Positions 28,738 through 34,933 of a DNA stretch of 34,933 nucleotides are shown here, one piece after another. Below the pieces are notes generated by a model. The model was not told the origin of the DNA. It was given only the letters and a program-made list of their open reading frames with translations, and ran no database searches. Position numbers and translations under genes: made by a program. The stretch is from assembly GCF_000502955.1 (NCBI RefSeq), contig NZ_AYWO01000004.1:151213-186145 (forward strand). Direction: 5' to 3'. The DNA comes from Mesorhizobium sp. LNHC252B00. Lineage in GTDB: Bacteria; Pseudomonadota; Alphaproteobacteria; Rhizobiales; Rhizobiaceae. Position 1 is the first letter of the stretch, and every line of letters starts with the position of its first letter.

Positions 28738-29654
28738 TGGTCGCCGCTCCGCGGATCGAGCGCGTCGCGCAGGCCGTCGCCGAGCAGGTTGAAGCCGAGG
28801 CTGACGATCAGGATAGCGAAGCCTGGCGCGCCGGCTACCCACCATTGATCGAGCACGAAGCGACGCCCCGAAGCGATCATCGTGCCCCATTCCGGCAGCG
28901 GCGGCTGTGCGCCAAGGCCGAGGAAACCGAGGCCGGCGGCGGTCAGGATGATGCCGGCCATGTCGAGCGTCACCCGGATGATCAGCGAGGAGATACAGAG
29001 CGGCATGATGTGGCGCAGCACGATACGGAAGGGCGAGGCACCCATCAGTTGCACCGCCTTGATGTAATCGGAATTGCGCACCGTCAGCGTCTCCGCGCGC
29101 GCAATGCGTGCGTAAGGCGGCCAGGAGGTGATGGCGATGGCCAGCACCGCGTTCTCGATGCCTGGCCCAAGGGCTGCGACAAAAGCCAGCGCCAGGATCA
29201 GCTTGGGGAAGGCGAGGAAAATATCGGTGATGCGCATCAGGATGGCATCGGTCCAGCCGCCGGCATAGCCGGCGACGGTGCCGACCAGCAGGCCGATCGG
29301 TGCGGCGATGATCGCAACCAGGATGACCACATAAAGCGTCCAGCGCGAGCCGTAGAGGATGCGCGAAAGGATATCGCGGCCGAGGTCGTCGGTGCCGAAC
29401 CAGTGCTCGGCGCTCGGCGCCAGCAGACGCGCGTTCTTCAGGTCGCCAAACGTCGGCGAATACGGCGCCAGCACGCCGGCAAGGGCGGCAACGACCAGCA
29501 AGGCGATGATGATGAGCAGGCCGAGAAACGCCAGCCGGTTGGCGGAAAAGCGCCGCCACGCCACGTAGGCGCGGCCGAGTCTTGCCTGCATGCGCGAGGC
29601 CGGCCGCTCGCTGAGCAGCCAGTCGCGACGGCTCTGGATGGTATCGACGCTCAT
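28734..29654 (-). CDS. ABC transporter permease (DppC type)
   Basis: The 306-residue membrane protein has an N-terminal OppC_N-like segment (RRFSANRLAFLGLLIIIALL), then the motif HWFGTDDLGRDILSR typical of DppC/OppC/NikC, and five to six hydrophobic segments with the cytoplasmic EAA-like loop around YIKAVQLMGASPFRIVLRH. It forms half of the transmembrane channel. It starts at ATG 29654, overlapping the first permease stop (ATGA). Confidence 0.93.
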   Translation of the reverse strand: MSVDTIQSRRDWLLSERPASRMQARLGRAYVAWRRFSANRLAFLGLLIIIALLVVAALAGVLAPYSPTFGDLKNARLLAPSAEHWFGTDDLGRDILSRILYGSRWTLYVVILVAIIAAPIGLLVGTVAGYAGGWTDAILMRITDIFLAFPKLILALAFVAALGPGIENAVLAIAITSWPPYARIARAETLTVRNSDYIKAVQLMGASPFRIVLRHIMPLCISSLIIRVTLDMAGIILTAAGLGFLGLGAQPPLPEWGTMIASGRRFVLDQWWVAGAPGFAILIVSLGFNLLGDGLRDALDPRSGDQ

Positions 29655-30712
29655 GCGGACTTCGTCCTCGGATCGAGCACGCGGTAGAGCAGGTCGGAGA
29701 GCAGATTGATGGCGATGAACACCGAGCCGATGACAATGGTGCCGCCGAGCACGGCATTCATGTCGGCGTTCTGCAGCGAATTGGTGATGTAGAGACCGAT
29801 GCCTGGCCACGAAAAGACAGTCTCGGTCAGCACCGAACCTTCAAGCAGGCCGGCATAGGACAGTGCGATCACCGTCACCATCGGCACGGCGGCGTTGCGC
29901 AATGCGTGGCCCCAAATGATGCGGGTTTCAGACAGGCCCTTGGCGCGCGCCGCGACGATGTATTCCTGCGACAGCTCGTTGAGCATGAACGAGCGCGTCA
30001 TGCGGCTGATATAGGCGAGGGAGAAATAGCCGAGCAGCGAAGCCGGCAGGATGATGTGGCGGAAGGCATCGTGGAAGACGTCCCACTGCCGCTGCCACAG
30101 GGAATCCAGCAGGTAGAAACCGGTGATCGGCGTGAAGGTGTATTCGTAGACGACGTCGAGTCGGGCTGGAAAAGCGACCCATTGCAGCTTGGCGTAAAAC
30201 AGCACCAGCGCCAGCAGTCCGAGCCAGAAGATCGGCACGGAATAGCCGATCAGGCCGATGATGCGCACGATCTGGTCGATGAGACTGCCGCGCCTGACCG
30301 CAGCCAGCACACCAAGCGGCACGCCGAATAGCGCGCCGATCAGCGTTCCCAGCGTCGCCAGCTCCGTGGTCGCCGGAAGCGCTCGGCGAATGTCGGTCAT
30401 GACGGGGTTCGTGGTCAGCACGGAGACGCCGAAATTGCCGTTCAGGGCATTTTTCACATAGATATAGAACTGCTCGATCAACGGCAGGTCGAGGCCCATC
30501 TCGCGGCGCGTGCGCTCGACGACATTGGCCGGCGCCCGGTCGCCGAGCACCGCCAGCACCGGGTCGATCGGGATGACACGACCGATGAAGAAGGTCACCG
30601 CGAGCAGACCGAGATAGGTCGTGATCGCGATGACCAGGAAGCGGCCGAGCGATGATGCAATGGCGACGGCGCGGGCGCTGCCGCGCCCGCTCCCATTTTC
30701 AACCGCGCTCAT
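29651..30712 (-). CDS. ABC transporter permease (DppB type)
   Basis: The 353-residue membrane protein has six predicted hydrophobic segments, the DppB-like VTFFIGRVIPIDPV segment near the N-terminus and the EAA loop around YIVAARAKGLSETRIIWGH. It pairs with the DppC-type permease. A 15-base gap separates it from the binding-protein gene upstream. Confidence 0.93.
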   Translation of the reverse strand: MSAVENGSGRGSARAVAIASSLGRFLVIAITTYLGLLAVTFFIGRVIPIDPVLAVLGDRAPANVVERTRREMGLDLPLIEQFYIYVKNALNGNFGVSVLTTNPVMTDIRRALPATTELATLGTLIGALFGVPLGVLAAVRRGSLIDQIVRIIGLIGYSVPIFWLGLLALVLFYAKLQWVAFPARLDVVYEYTFTPITGFYLLDSLWQRQWDVFHDAFRHIILPASLLGYFSLAYISRMTRSFMLNELSQEYIVAARAKGLSETRIIWGHALRNAAVPMVTVIALSYAGLLEGSVLTETVFSWPGIGLYITNSLQNADMNAVLGGTIVIGSVFIAINLLSDLLYRVLDPRTKSA

Positions 30713-30727
30713 GCGGCGCCCGCGGCG

Positions 30728-32368
30728 TTATTTCGAGACCGGCCCGACGAAGTTGCTGTCGAAGCTCGGGCCGAGTGCGAAGCCCTTGAGGTTCTTGCGC
30801 AGGCCAGCCACTTCCAGCTGCTGGTGGATGACGACGAAGGGACTGGTGTCGAGGATCTTCTTCTGGAGATCCTTGTACATATCGGCGCGCTTGCCGGCGT
30901 CCTTCTCGAGCAAAGCCGCTTCCGTTTCCTTGGTCAGGTCCGGAATGTCCCAGGAGTTCCGCCAGGCAAGCGTGTGGGACTTGCCGGCATCCGAATTGTC
31001 CGGGTTCGAGGCAAAGGTCTGGGCATTGGAATTCGGATCGAAATAGTCCTGGCCCCACTGGCCGATATAGATGTCGTGATTGCGGGCGCGATATTTGGTC
31101 AGCGTCTGCTTGCCGTCGCCGGGAATGATCTCCAGCTTGATGCCAGCCTGTCCGAGGGTCTGCTGGATCGATTCCGCCATGCCCGTCGTCGGCTGGCCGG
31201 TGCGAACGTCCATGGTTACGCTGAAACCGTCAGCCAGACCTGCCTTGGCCAGCAATTCCTTGGCCTTGGCGACGTCGAGCTTGAACGGATTCTCGTCGAG
31301 TTCGCCGAGCACGCCCTTGGGCAGGAAGGTCTGGTGGATCTCACCGATGCCCTTGAGAATGGTCGAGCTCAAGGCATCATAGTCGACCAGATACTTGAAC
31401 GCTTGGCGAACCTCGGGCTTGGCGAGTTTCGCGTTCTTCTGGTTGAGGCTGATATAGAAGACCGTGCCCTTCGGCGCGCTGGTGGTGGTGAGGTCGGCGT
31501 TCTTGGCGATGGCGTCGAGGTCGTTCGGCTCGAGATTACGGGCGACGTCGATGTCGCCGGCTTCGAGCGCCAGGCGCTGGGCCGAGCTTTCCTTCATGTT
31601 GCGATAAATGACGCGGGCTAGTTTGGCCTTTTCGCCGTAGTAATTGTCGTTGCGCTCGAGAACGACAGCCTCGTTGGCGCGCCATTCGCGCAGCTTGAAG
31701 ACGCCGGAGCCGGCATAGCCGGTCTTCAGCCAGGCATTGCCGAAATCATTGTCCCATTTGTAGTCGGCGGTGGGTGCCGCGGTGACGACATGTTCCTTGA
31801 CCAGCTTGGCATCGACGACCGAGGCGACCGTTGCCGACAGGCAGTTCAGCACGAAGCTCGGCGCATAGGCCTTGTCGACGGTGAACTGGAAAGTGCTGTC
31901 GTCGACCGCCTTGGCCTTTTCGGTGACGTTGTCGCCGCTGATGCCGAACTGTCCGATGATGAAGGCCGGGCTCTTGTCGAGCTTGATGGCACGCTCGAAT
32001 GAATAGGCAACGTCTGCCGCCGTGATCGGATTGCCAGAAGCAAATTTGAGACCGGGCTTCAGTTTGAACGTGTAGGTCAGGCCATCGTCGGAGACGGTCC
32101 AGCTTTCGGCGAGGTCGCCCTTGACCTTGGAGGTGTCGTTGAGGTCGAGACGGACCAGCAGATCATAGGTGTTGCCGGTGACCTCGGCAGTAGATAGCTC
32201 GAATGCCTCGTTCGGATCCATGGTGATGATGTCGTCGATCGCGAAACCTTCGACCAGCGTGTCGGCGGGCGTGACCGCACCGGCAGGCGCGCCGGCCAGA
32301 AGCAGCGCGGACATGGCCGCACCCGCGAGCAAGATGCGGGAGCGGAGAGCAAACTTTTCCATCATCAT
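30728..32368 (-). CDS. Peptide/nickel-family periplasmic substrate-binding protein
   Basis: The 546-residue SBP_bac_5-type protein has a signal peptide (about 1-31, ending PAGA). The mature part shows the family segments DLAESWTVSDDGLTYTFKLK and VRQAFKYLVDYDAL. It captures the transported solute; dipeptides, oligopeptides, opines or metal chelates are all possible in this family. Three tandem ATGs (32368, 32365, 32362) can serve as start; AGGGAAC lies about 8 bases before the first. It heads the importer operon, and no peptidase or catabolic gene gives a further clue to the solute. Confidence 0.92.
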   Translation of the reverse strand: MMMEKFALRSRILLAGAAMSALLLAGAPAGAVTPADTLVEGFAIDDIITMDPNEAFELSTAEVTGNTYDLLVRLDLNDTSKVKGDLAESWTVSDDGLTYTFKLKPGLKFASGNPITAADVAYSFERAIKLDKSPAFIIGQFGISGDNVTEKAKAVDDSTFQFTVDKAYAPSFVLNCLSATVASVVDAKLVKEHVVTAAPTADYKWDNDFGNAWLKTGYAGSGVFKLREWRANEAVVLERNDNYYGEKAKLARVIYRNMKESSAQRLALEAGDIDVARNLEPNDLDAIAKNADLTTTSAPKGTVFYISLNQKNAKLAKPEVRQAFKYLVDYDALSSTILKGIGEIHQTFLPKGVLGELDENPFKLDVAKAKELLAKAGLADGFSVTMDVRTGQPTTGMAESIQQTLGQAGIKLEIIPGDGKQTLTKYRARNHDIYIGQWGQDYFDPNSNAQTFASNPDNSDAGKSHTLAWRNSWDIPDLTKETEAALLEKDAGKRADMYKDLQKKILDTSPFVVIHQQLEVAGLRKNLKGFALGPSFDSNFVGPVSK

Positions 32369-32477
32369 CGTGATTGTTCCCTGTTTTGTTGTTTGGCGAC
32401 CTGAGTTCCCGGCTCAGGGATGCAGAAAATTCTTTCGGGGCCGGAAGACGGCCTCTGACCCGCTACCGTCGTGTTTT

Positions 32478-32493
32478 TTGTCCAGTTGGTCAA
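32478..32493. promoter_or_regulatory. Inverted repeat upstream of the importer operon (candidate operator)
   Basis: On the minus strand TTGACCA-AC-TGGACAA reads as a 7-base inverted repeat with one mismatch, about 110 bases before the binding-protein ATG. The TTGxCCA...TGGxCAA form resembles operators of GntR- or LysR-type regulators, and the TTGACC could also be a -35 element, although no good -10 follows. No regulator gene lies next to the operon. The remainder of the 32369-32629 gap holds short hairpins only (for example CCTGAG/CTCAGG arms at 32400-32418). Confidence 0.35.
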
Positions 32494-32577
32494 CACCCTA
32501 ATCCGGCGGCCCCCAACTCGGCAACGGGGTTTTGTAAGACGATACATTGGACCAGAAGGAGCTGTTGGAAGTCGATG

Positions 32578-32607
32578 CATTTGGCGGCTAATCGAGGCTG
32601 CCAAATG
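32578..32607 (-). terminator. Hairpin downstream of mltB
   Basis: CATTTGGCGGC and GCTGCCAAATG (plus strand 32578-32588 and 32597-32607) form an 11-bp stem with a single G-T pair and an 8-base loop, 22 bases after the mltB stop. A T-run is present on the minus strand but precedes the stem rather than following it, so this is at best an atypical terminator. Confidence 0.4.
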
Positions 32608-32629
32608 AGAAAAAACTGCTAATTCAGGG

Positions 32630-33907
32630 CTACTTCAGCGCTGTCACCAACTCCGCATCGGGGAAGCAGGTTGCAGCCTGGCCGTTCTTGGCCTGCCACG
32701 TGCCGATCGAACGGCGGGTCTTGAAGCCGGGCAGTCCGTCGACGCTGCCGACATCATAGCCCTTGGCTTGCAGCGCGCGCTGCAGGGCGGCGATGTCGGA
32801 ACGGTGGAGCCCGCCAACCGCGCCCCAGCTGCCTGCGAAATTCGAGTCGCCATGGGCTATGCGATCGGCGCCATGACCGATGAACAGCGCGTAGAGGTCG
32901 CTGGTGTTGTATTCCTTCAGCACGTAGAAATTGGGCGTGGCGATAAAGGCCGGGCCGCTGCGCCCGGCCGGCATCAGCAGGAAACCCTCGGATTTAAGCT
33001 CGCTCGTCGGAAACGGTTTGCCGCCAACGCGCTTAATGCCCATTGCCGCCCACTCGGCAATCTTCTTGCCCTGGTCCGGGCCTTCCAGCGCGCAGGAAAC
33101 CTGATCCGGCACAGTCACCTCGAAGCCCCAGCCGCGGCCCTTCACCCAACCATAATGGACGAGATAATTGGCAATCGAAGCCAATACATCCGGCGTCGAG
33201 TTCCAGATGTCGACGCGGCCGTCGCCATCGAAATCGACGGCATGCTTCAGGAAAGAGGTCGGCATGAATTGCGGCTGGCCGAGCGCCCCGGCCCAGGACG
33301 ATTTCATCGCGCCGACCGGGGCCAGCCCGCGCTCGACGATTTCGAGTGCCGCCAGGAGCTCGGTGCGGAAAAAGTCCTTCTTAGTCGACATGAACGCCTT
33401 GGTGCCAAGCACCTCGAAGGCGTCATAAGGCATTTTCGCCGCACCGAAGCCGGTCTCGCGGCCCCAGATCGCCAAAAGCACTTCTCCCGGCACGCCGTAG
33501 CGCTTCTCGATGGCCGCAAGCGTCCTGGCATTGGTGGCTTCACGCGCACGTCCGCCTGCCGTCACCGCAAGAACCGTCTTCTCGGCGAAATAGGCGCCGG
33601 GCGAGCCGAATTCGGCCTGGTGTTGTTTCTGCGGCGTGGTCGCCTTCTCGCCCGGTTTGACCAAATCGGGCAGCTTCAGATTGGGATTGATGCCGTCGAA
33701 GGCGGCATCGAAGGTGTGCCTGGAAATGCCTTTCGCCTTGGCCTGCGGCCACAGGTCGTCCTGCAGCCAGGCGCGAAACTGGTCGTTGATCGTTGCAGCG
33801 GAGGCGGGAGCGGAAATGAAGAGGAAGGCAAGCGCAGCCAGGAAAAATGCGAGACAAGACTGGCGAAGTCTGCGTTCCTTGGCGCCCCCCTCTGGCCTGC
33901 CGGCCAT
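32630..33907 (-). CDS. Lytic murein transglycosylase, MltB/SltB type
   Basis: From ATG 33907 the 425-residue protein has a signal peptide (hydrophobic core about 17-30, ending ASA near 37), an SLT_2 lytic transglycosylase domain with catalytic E151 in AIWGRETGFGA, the QFMPTSF segment, and a C-terminal peptidoglycan-binding domain (LQRALQAKGYDVGSVDGLPG). It cleaves glycan strands of the wall in the periplasm, forming 1,6-anhydro ends. No alternative GTG or TTG start exists before the signal peptide; upstream ATGs (34084 and 34075) would add about 60 residues encoded by two repeat elements and are unlikely. Start and ribosome binding site lie inside a palindromic repeat (see separate entry). 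Confidence 0.9.
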   Translation of the reverse strand: MAGRPEGGAKERRLRQSCLAFFLAALAFLFISAPASAATINDQFRAWLQDDLWPQAKAKGISRHTFDAAFDGINPNLKLPDLVKPGEKATTPQKQHQAEFGSPGAYFAEKTVLAVTAGGRAREATNARTLAAIEKRYGVPGEVLLAIWGRETGFGAAKMPYDAFEVLGTKAFMSTKKDFFRTELLAALEIVERGLAPVGAMKSSWAGALGQPQFMPTSFLKHAVDFDGDGRVDIWNSTPDVLASIANYLVHYGWVKGRGWGFEVTVPDQVSCALEGPDQGKKIAEWAAMGIKRVGGKPFPTSELKSEGFLLMPAGRSGPAFIATPNFYVLKEYNTSDLYALFIGHGADRIAHGDSNFAGSWGAVGGLHRSDIAALQRALQAKGYDVGSVDGLPGFKTRRSIGTWQAKNGQAATCFPDAELVTALK

Positions 33908-33932
33908 CTCCCCCTCAAGGAGGGAGATCGGC
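33885..33932 (-). repeat. Palindromic repeat, copy B, overlapping mltB start
   Basis: This stretch shares, in inverted orientation, most of its sequence with 33991-34039: a CCCCCTCTG start, a short palindrome around TGCCGGCC, and a long one built on CATCTCCCCCTC and AGGGAGAT. Such elements are abundant between genes in Mesorhizobium and relatives. Here its minus strand supplies GAGGGGGAG immediately followed by the ATG of mltB (33907) and encodes the first residues. Confidence 0.8.
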
Positions 33933-33990
33933 TGTTGTCTTTGCTTTCGCCAATCGCCGACGTTGCAGGAAGAGCACCGCCAATGAAGCG

Positions 33991-34039
33991 GCCAATCTCC
34001 CCCCTTGAGGGGGAGATGTCCGGTAGGACAGAGGGGGGT
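33991..34039 (+). repeat. Palindromic repeat, copy A
   Basis: Inverted partner of the element at 33885-33932, with about 60 bases between. It contains the internal inverted arms ATCTCCCCCC and GGGGGAGAT around TTGA (imperfect), and TGTCC/GGACA around a short loop. The pair would fold into a long hairpin if transcribed together, for instance by read-through from recR into mltB. Confidence 0.8.
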
Positions 34040-34102
34040 GCTTGGCACCAGCCTCGAAGGACGCGCAACGATCATGATCCGCACCCTCTCCCGCCAACTT
34101 CG

Positions 34103-34708
34103 TCAAAACGCCGTCCGCGAGCGCAGTGCAGCGGCCAGCGTGCCTTCGTCGAGATAGTCGAGTTCGCCACCGACCGGCACGCCATGTGCCAGGCGCGTCA
34201 CCTTGATGTCGAAGCCGGACAGCTGGTCGGTGAGGTAATGCGCGGTGGTCTGGCCCTCGACCGTCGCGTTGACGGCGAGGATGATCTCCTTGACCTCGCC
34301 ACCGGCGACACGGTCGACCAGCGAGCGCATGTTGAGCTGGTCGGGCCCGATGCCGTCGAGCGGCGACAGCGTGCCGCCGAGCACGTGATAACGCACATTC
34401 ATCGCCGCCGCGCGCTCCAGCGCCCACAGGTCGGAGACGTCCTCGACGACGATGATGGTGCCGGCGTCACGGCGCGGATCGGTGCAGATCATGCAAGGGT
34501 CGGATGTATCGACATTGCCGCAGGTCGAGCAGATGCGCACCTTGTCTGCCGCCTCGGCCATGGCGGCGGCGAGCGGCGACAGCAGCTGCTCCTTCTTCTT
34601 GATCAGATGGAGTGCCGCACGCCTGGCCGAACGGGGTCCCAGCCCTGGCATCTTGGCCAGGAGCTGGATCAGGCGTTCGATCTCGGGACCGGCGATTCGC
34701 TTCGACAT
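34103..34708 (-). CDS. recR: Recombination mediator protein RecR
   Basis: RecR works with RecF/RecO to load RecA on gapped DNA. The 201-residue product has an N-terminal helix-hairpin-helix ([18 protein letters not shown], about 18-35), a C4 zinc finger (C60, C63, C72, C75) and a Toprim domain from about 80 to 175 ([15 protein letters not shown]). Length is normal. The usual upstream partner ybaB is not visible in the 225 bases before the window end; a repeat element lies there instead. Confidence 0.95.
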   Translation of the reverse strand: MSKRIAGPEIERLIQLLAKMPGLGPRSARRAALHLIKKKEQLLSPLAAAMAEAADKVRICSTCGNVDTSDPCMICTDPRRDAGTIIVVEDVSDLWALERAAAMNVRYHVLGGTLSPLDGIGPDQLNMRSLVDRVAGGEVKEIILAVNATVEGQTTAHYLTDQLSGFDIKVTRLAHGVPVGGELDYLDEGTLAAALRSRTAF

Positions 34709-34717
34709 CGCTCTGAT

Positions 34718-34823
34718 CTAGAGCAATTCCAGGAAAAGTGCGAAGCGGTTTTCCGTCCGGAGTTGCGTCAAAACGAAAAGCTGGAGCGGTTCACCGTTTC
34801 CGCGAAACGGTGAACCGCTCCAG
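34718..34823. repeat. RIME-like rhizobial intergenic repeat
   Basis: The stretch starting at AGAGCAATTCCAGGAAAAG, passing through GCGAAGCGGTTTTCCGTCCG and ending in CGCTCCAG matches in form a repeat that is very common between genes of Mesorhizobium and Sinorhizobium. It contains two palindromic parts: GGAAAAGTGC/GCGGTTTTCC around GAA (8 of 10 paired) and the perfect stem described separately. Confidence 0.75.
34781..34823 (+). terminator. Perfect 20-bp stem, possible bidirectional terminator
   Basis: Arms at 34781-34800 and 34804-34823 (CTGGAGCGGTTC...GAACCGCTCCAG) pair over all 20 bases around a CGC loop. On the plus strand GATTTTT follows, and on the minus strand CTTTTCGTTTTG follows, so the structure could end transcription on both strands. 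It belongs to the RIME-like repeat. Confidence 0.5.
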
Positions 34824-34887
34824 GATTTTTCAGAGCGCTTTGGAACATCCCACGTCCGCATCAACCGCCATATTGGCTAGGTGGATC

Positions 34888-34933
34888 ATGGAGCCGGATC
34901 AATTGGTCTCGAGTGGCCGGTCCTGGCTGGCAA
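34888..34933 (+). CDS. Possible start of a plus-strand gene, cut by window end
   Basis: ATG 34888 is preceded by AGGTGG at 5-10 bases and opens a frame that runs to the edge, reading MEPDQLVSSGRSWLA. Only 15 codons are visible, so no family can be given, and it may not be a gene. If real it is divergent from recR. Confidence 0.3.
   Translation, partial: MEPDQLVSSGRSWLA

Noticed and set aside
32768..34813. 681-codon plus-strand frame opposite mltB and recR
   Set aside because: It runs through two real genes, two repeats and the RIME-like element, so it cannot be a conserved gene.

Overview
The window is a GC-rich, densely packed stretch of alphaproteobacterial chromosome, most likely from a Mesorhizobium or close Rhizobiales relative. 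The reasons are the conserved order miaB-phoH-ybeY-corC-lnt-praR/phrR-like-metK-trmB, an Irr-type iron-control palindrome, rhizobial-type palindromic repeats near both ends of mltB/recR, and the protein sequences themselves. No rRNA, tRNA, CRISPR array, insertion sequence or phage gene was seen.

Bases 1-11358 are housekeeping. A 54-residue small protein on the plus strand faces trmB. On the minus strand follow (in reading order) tsaB, rimI, plsC, miaB, phoH, ybeY, corC, a VOC/glyoxalase-like protein, lnt, an XRE regulator of the PraR/PhrR type, metK and trmB. The genes serve tRNA modification (tsaB, miaB, trmB), ribosome/RNA quality control (rimI, ybeY, phoH), envelope lipids and lipoproteins (plsC, lnt) and S-adenosylmethionine synthesis (metK). 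metK has its own apparent promoter, followed by a hairpin plus T-run just upstream of its ribosome binding site.

Bases 11465-17429 (minus strand) form an iron island: imelysin/EfeO-like protein, Bfd ferredoxin, bacterioferritin, di-heme oxidoreductase, a second imelysin-like protein and a Tat-exported DUF1513 protein, mostly with overlapping ends. About 250 bp upstream of the first gene lies a perfect 10-bp inverted repeat matching the Irr box (ICE motif). It sits between two possible divergent promoters; the other one faces a plus-strand ferredoxin-reductase-type flavoprotein (17863-19116). The set suggests a heme/iron-status-controlled unit that joins periplasmic iron handling to cytosolic storage (Bfr), release (Bfd) and perhaps the reductase that drives release.

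Bases 19237-27083 are accessory: a small sulfotransferase-like gene of lower GC, a class III aminotransferase of the 4-aminobutyrate type (gabT), and a TriABC-like RND efflux operon with two lipoprotein adaptors and one pump, then a convergent DUF2185/Imm33-like gene of lower GC.

Bases 27128-32368 (minus strand) are a complete five-gene peptide/nickel-family ABC importer operon (binding protein, two permeases, two ATPases), the last four genes joined by 4-base ATGA overlaps. Bases 32630-34708 carry a lytic murein transglycosylase, whose start codon and ribosome binding site appear to be supplied by a palindromic repeat, and recR. The right edge holds a rhizobial intergenic repeat with a 20-bp perfect stem and the possible first codons of a plus-strand gene.
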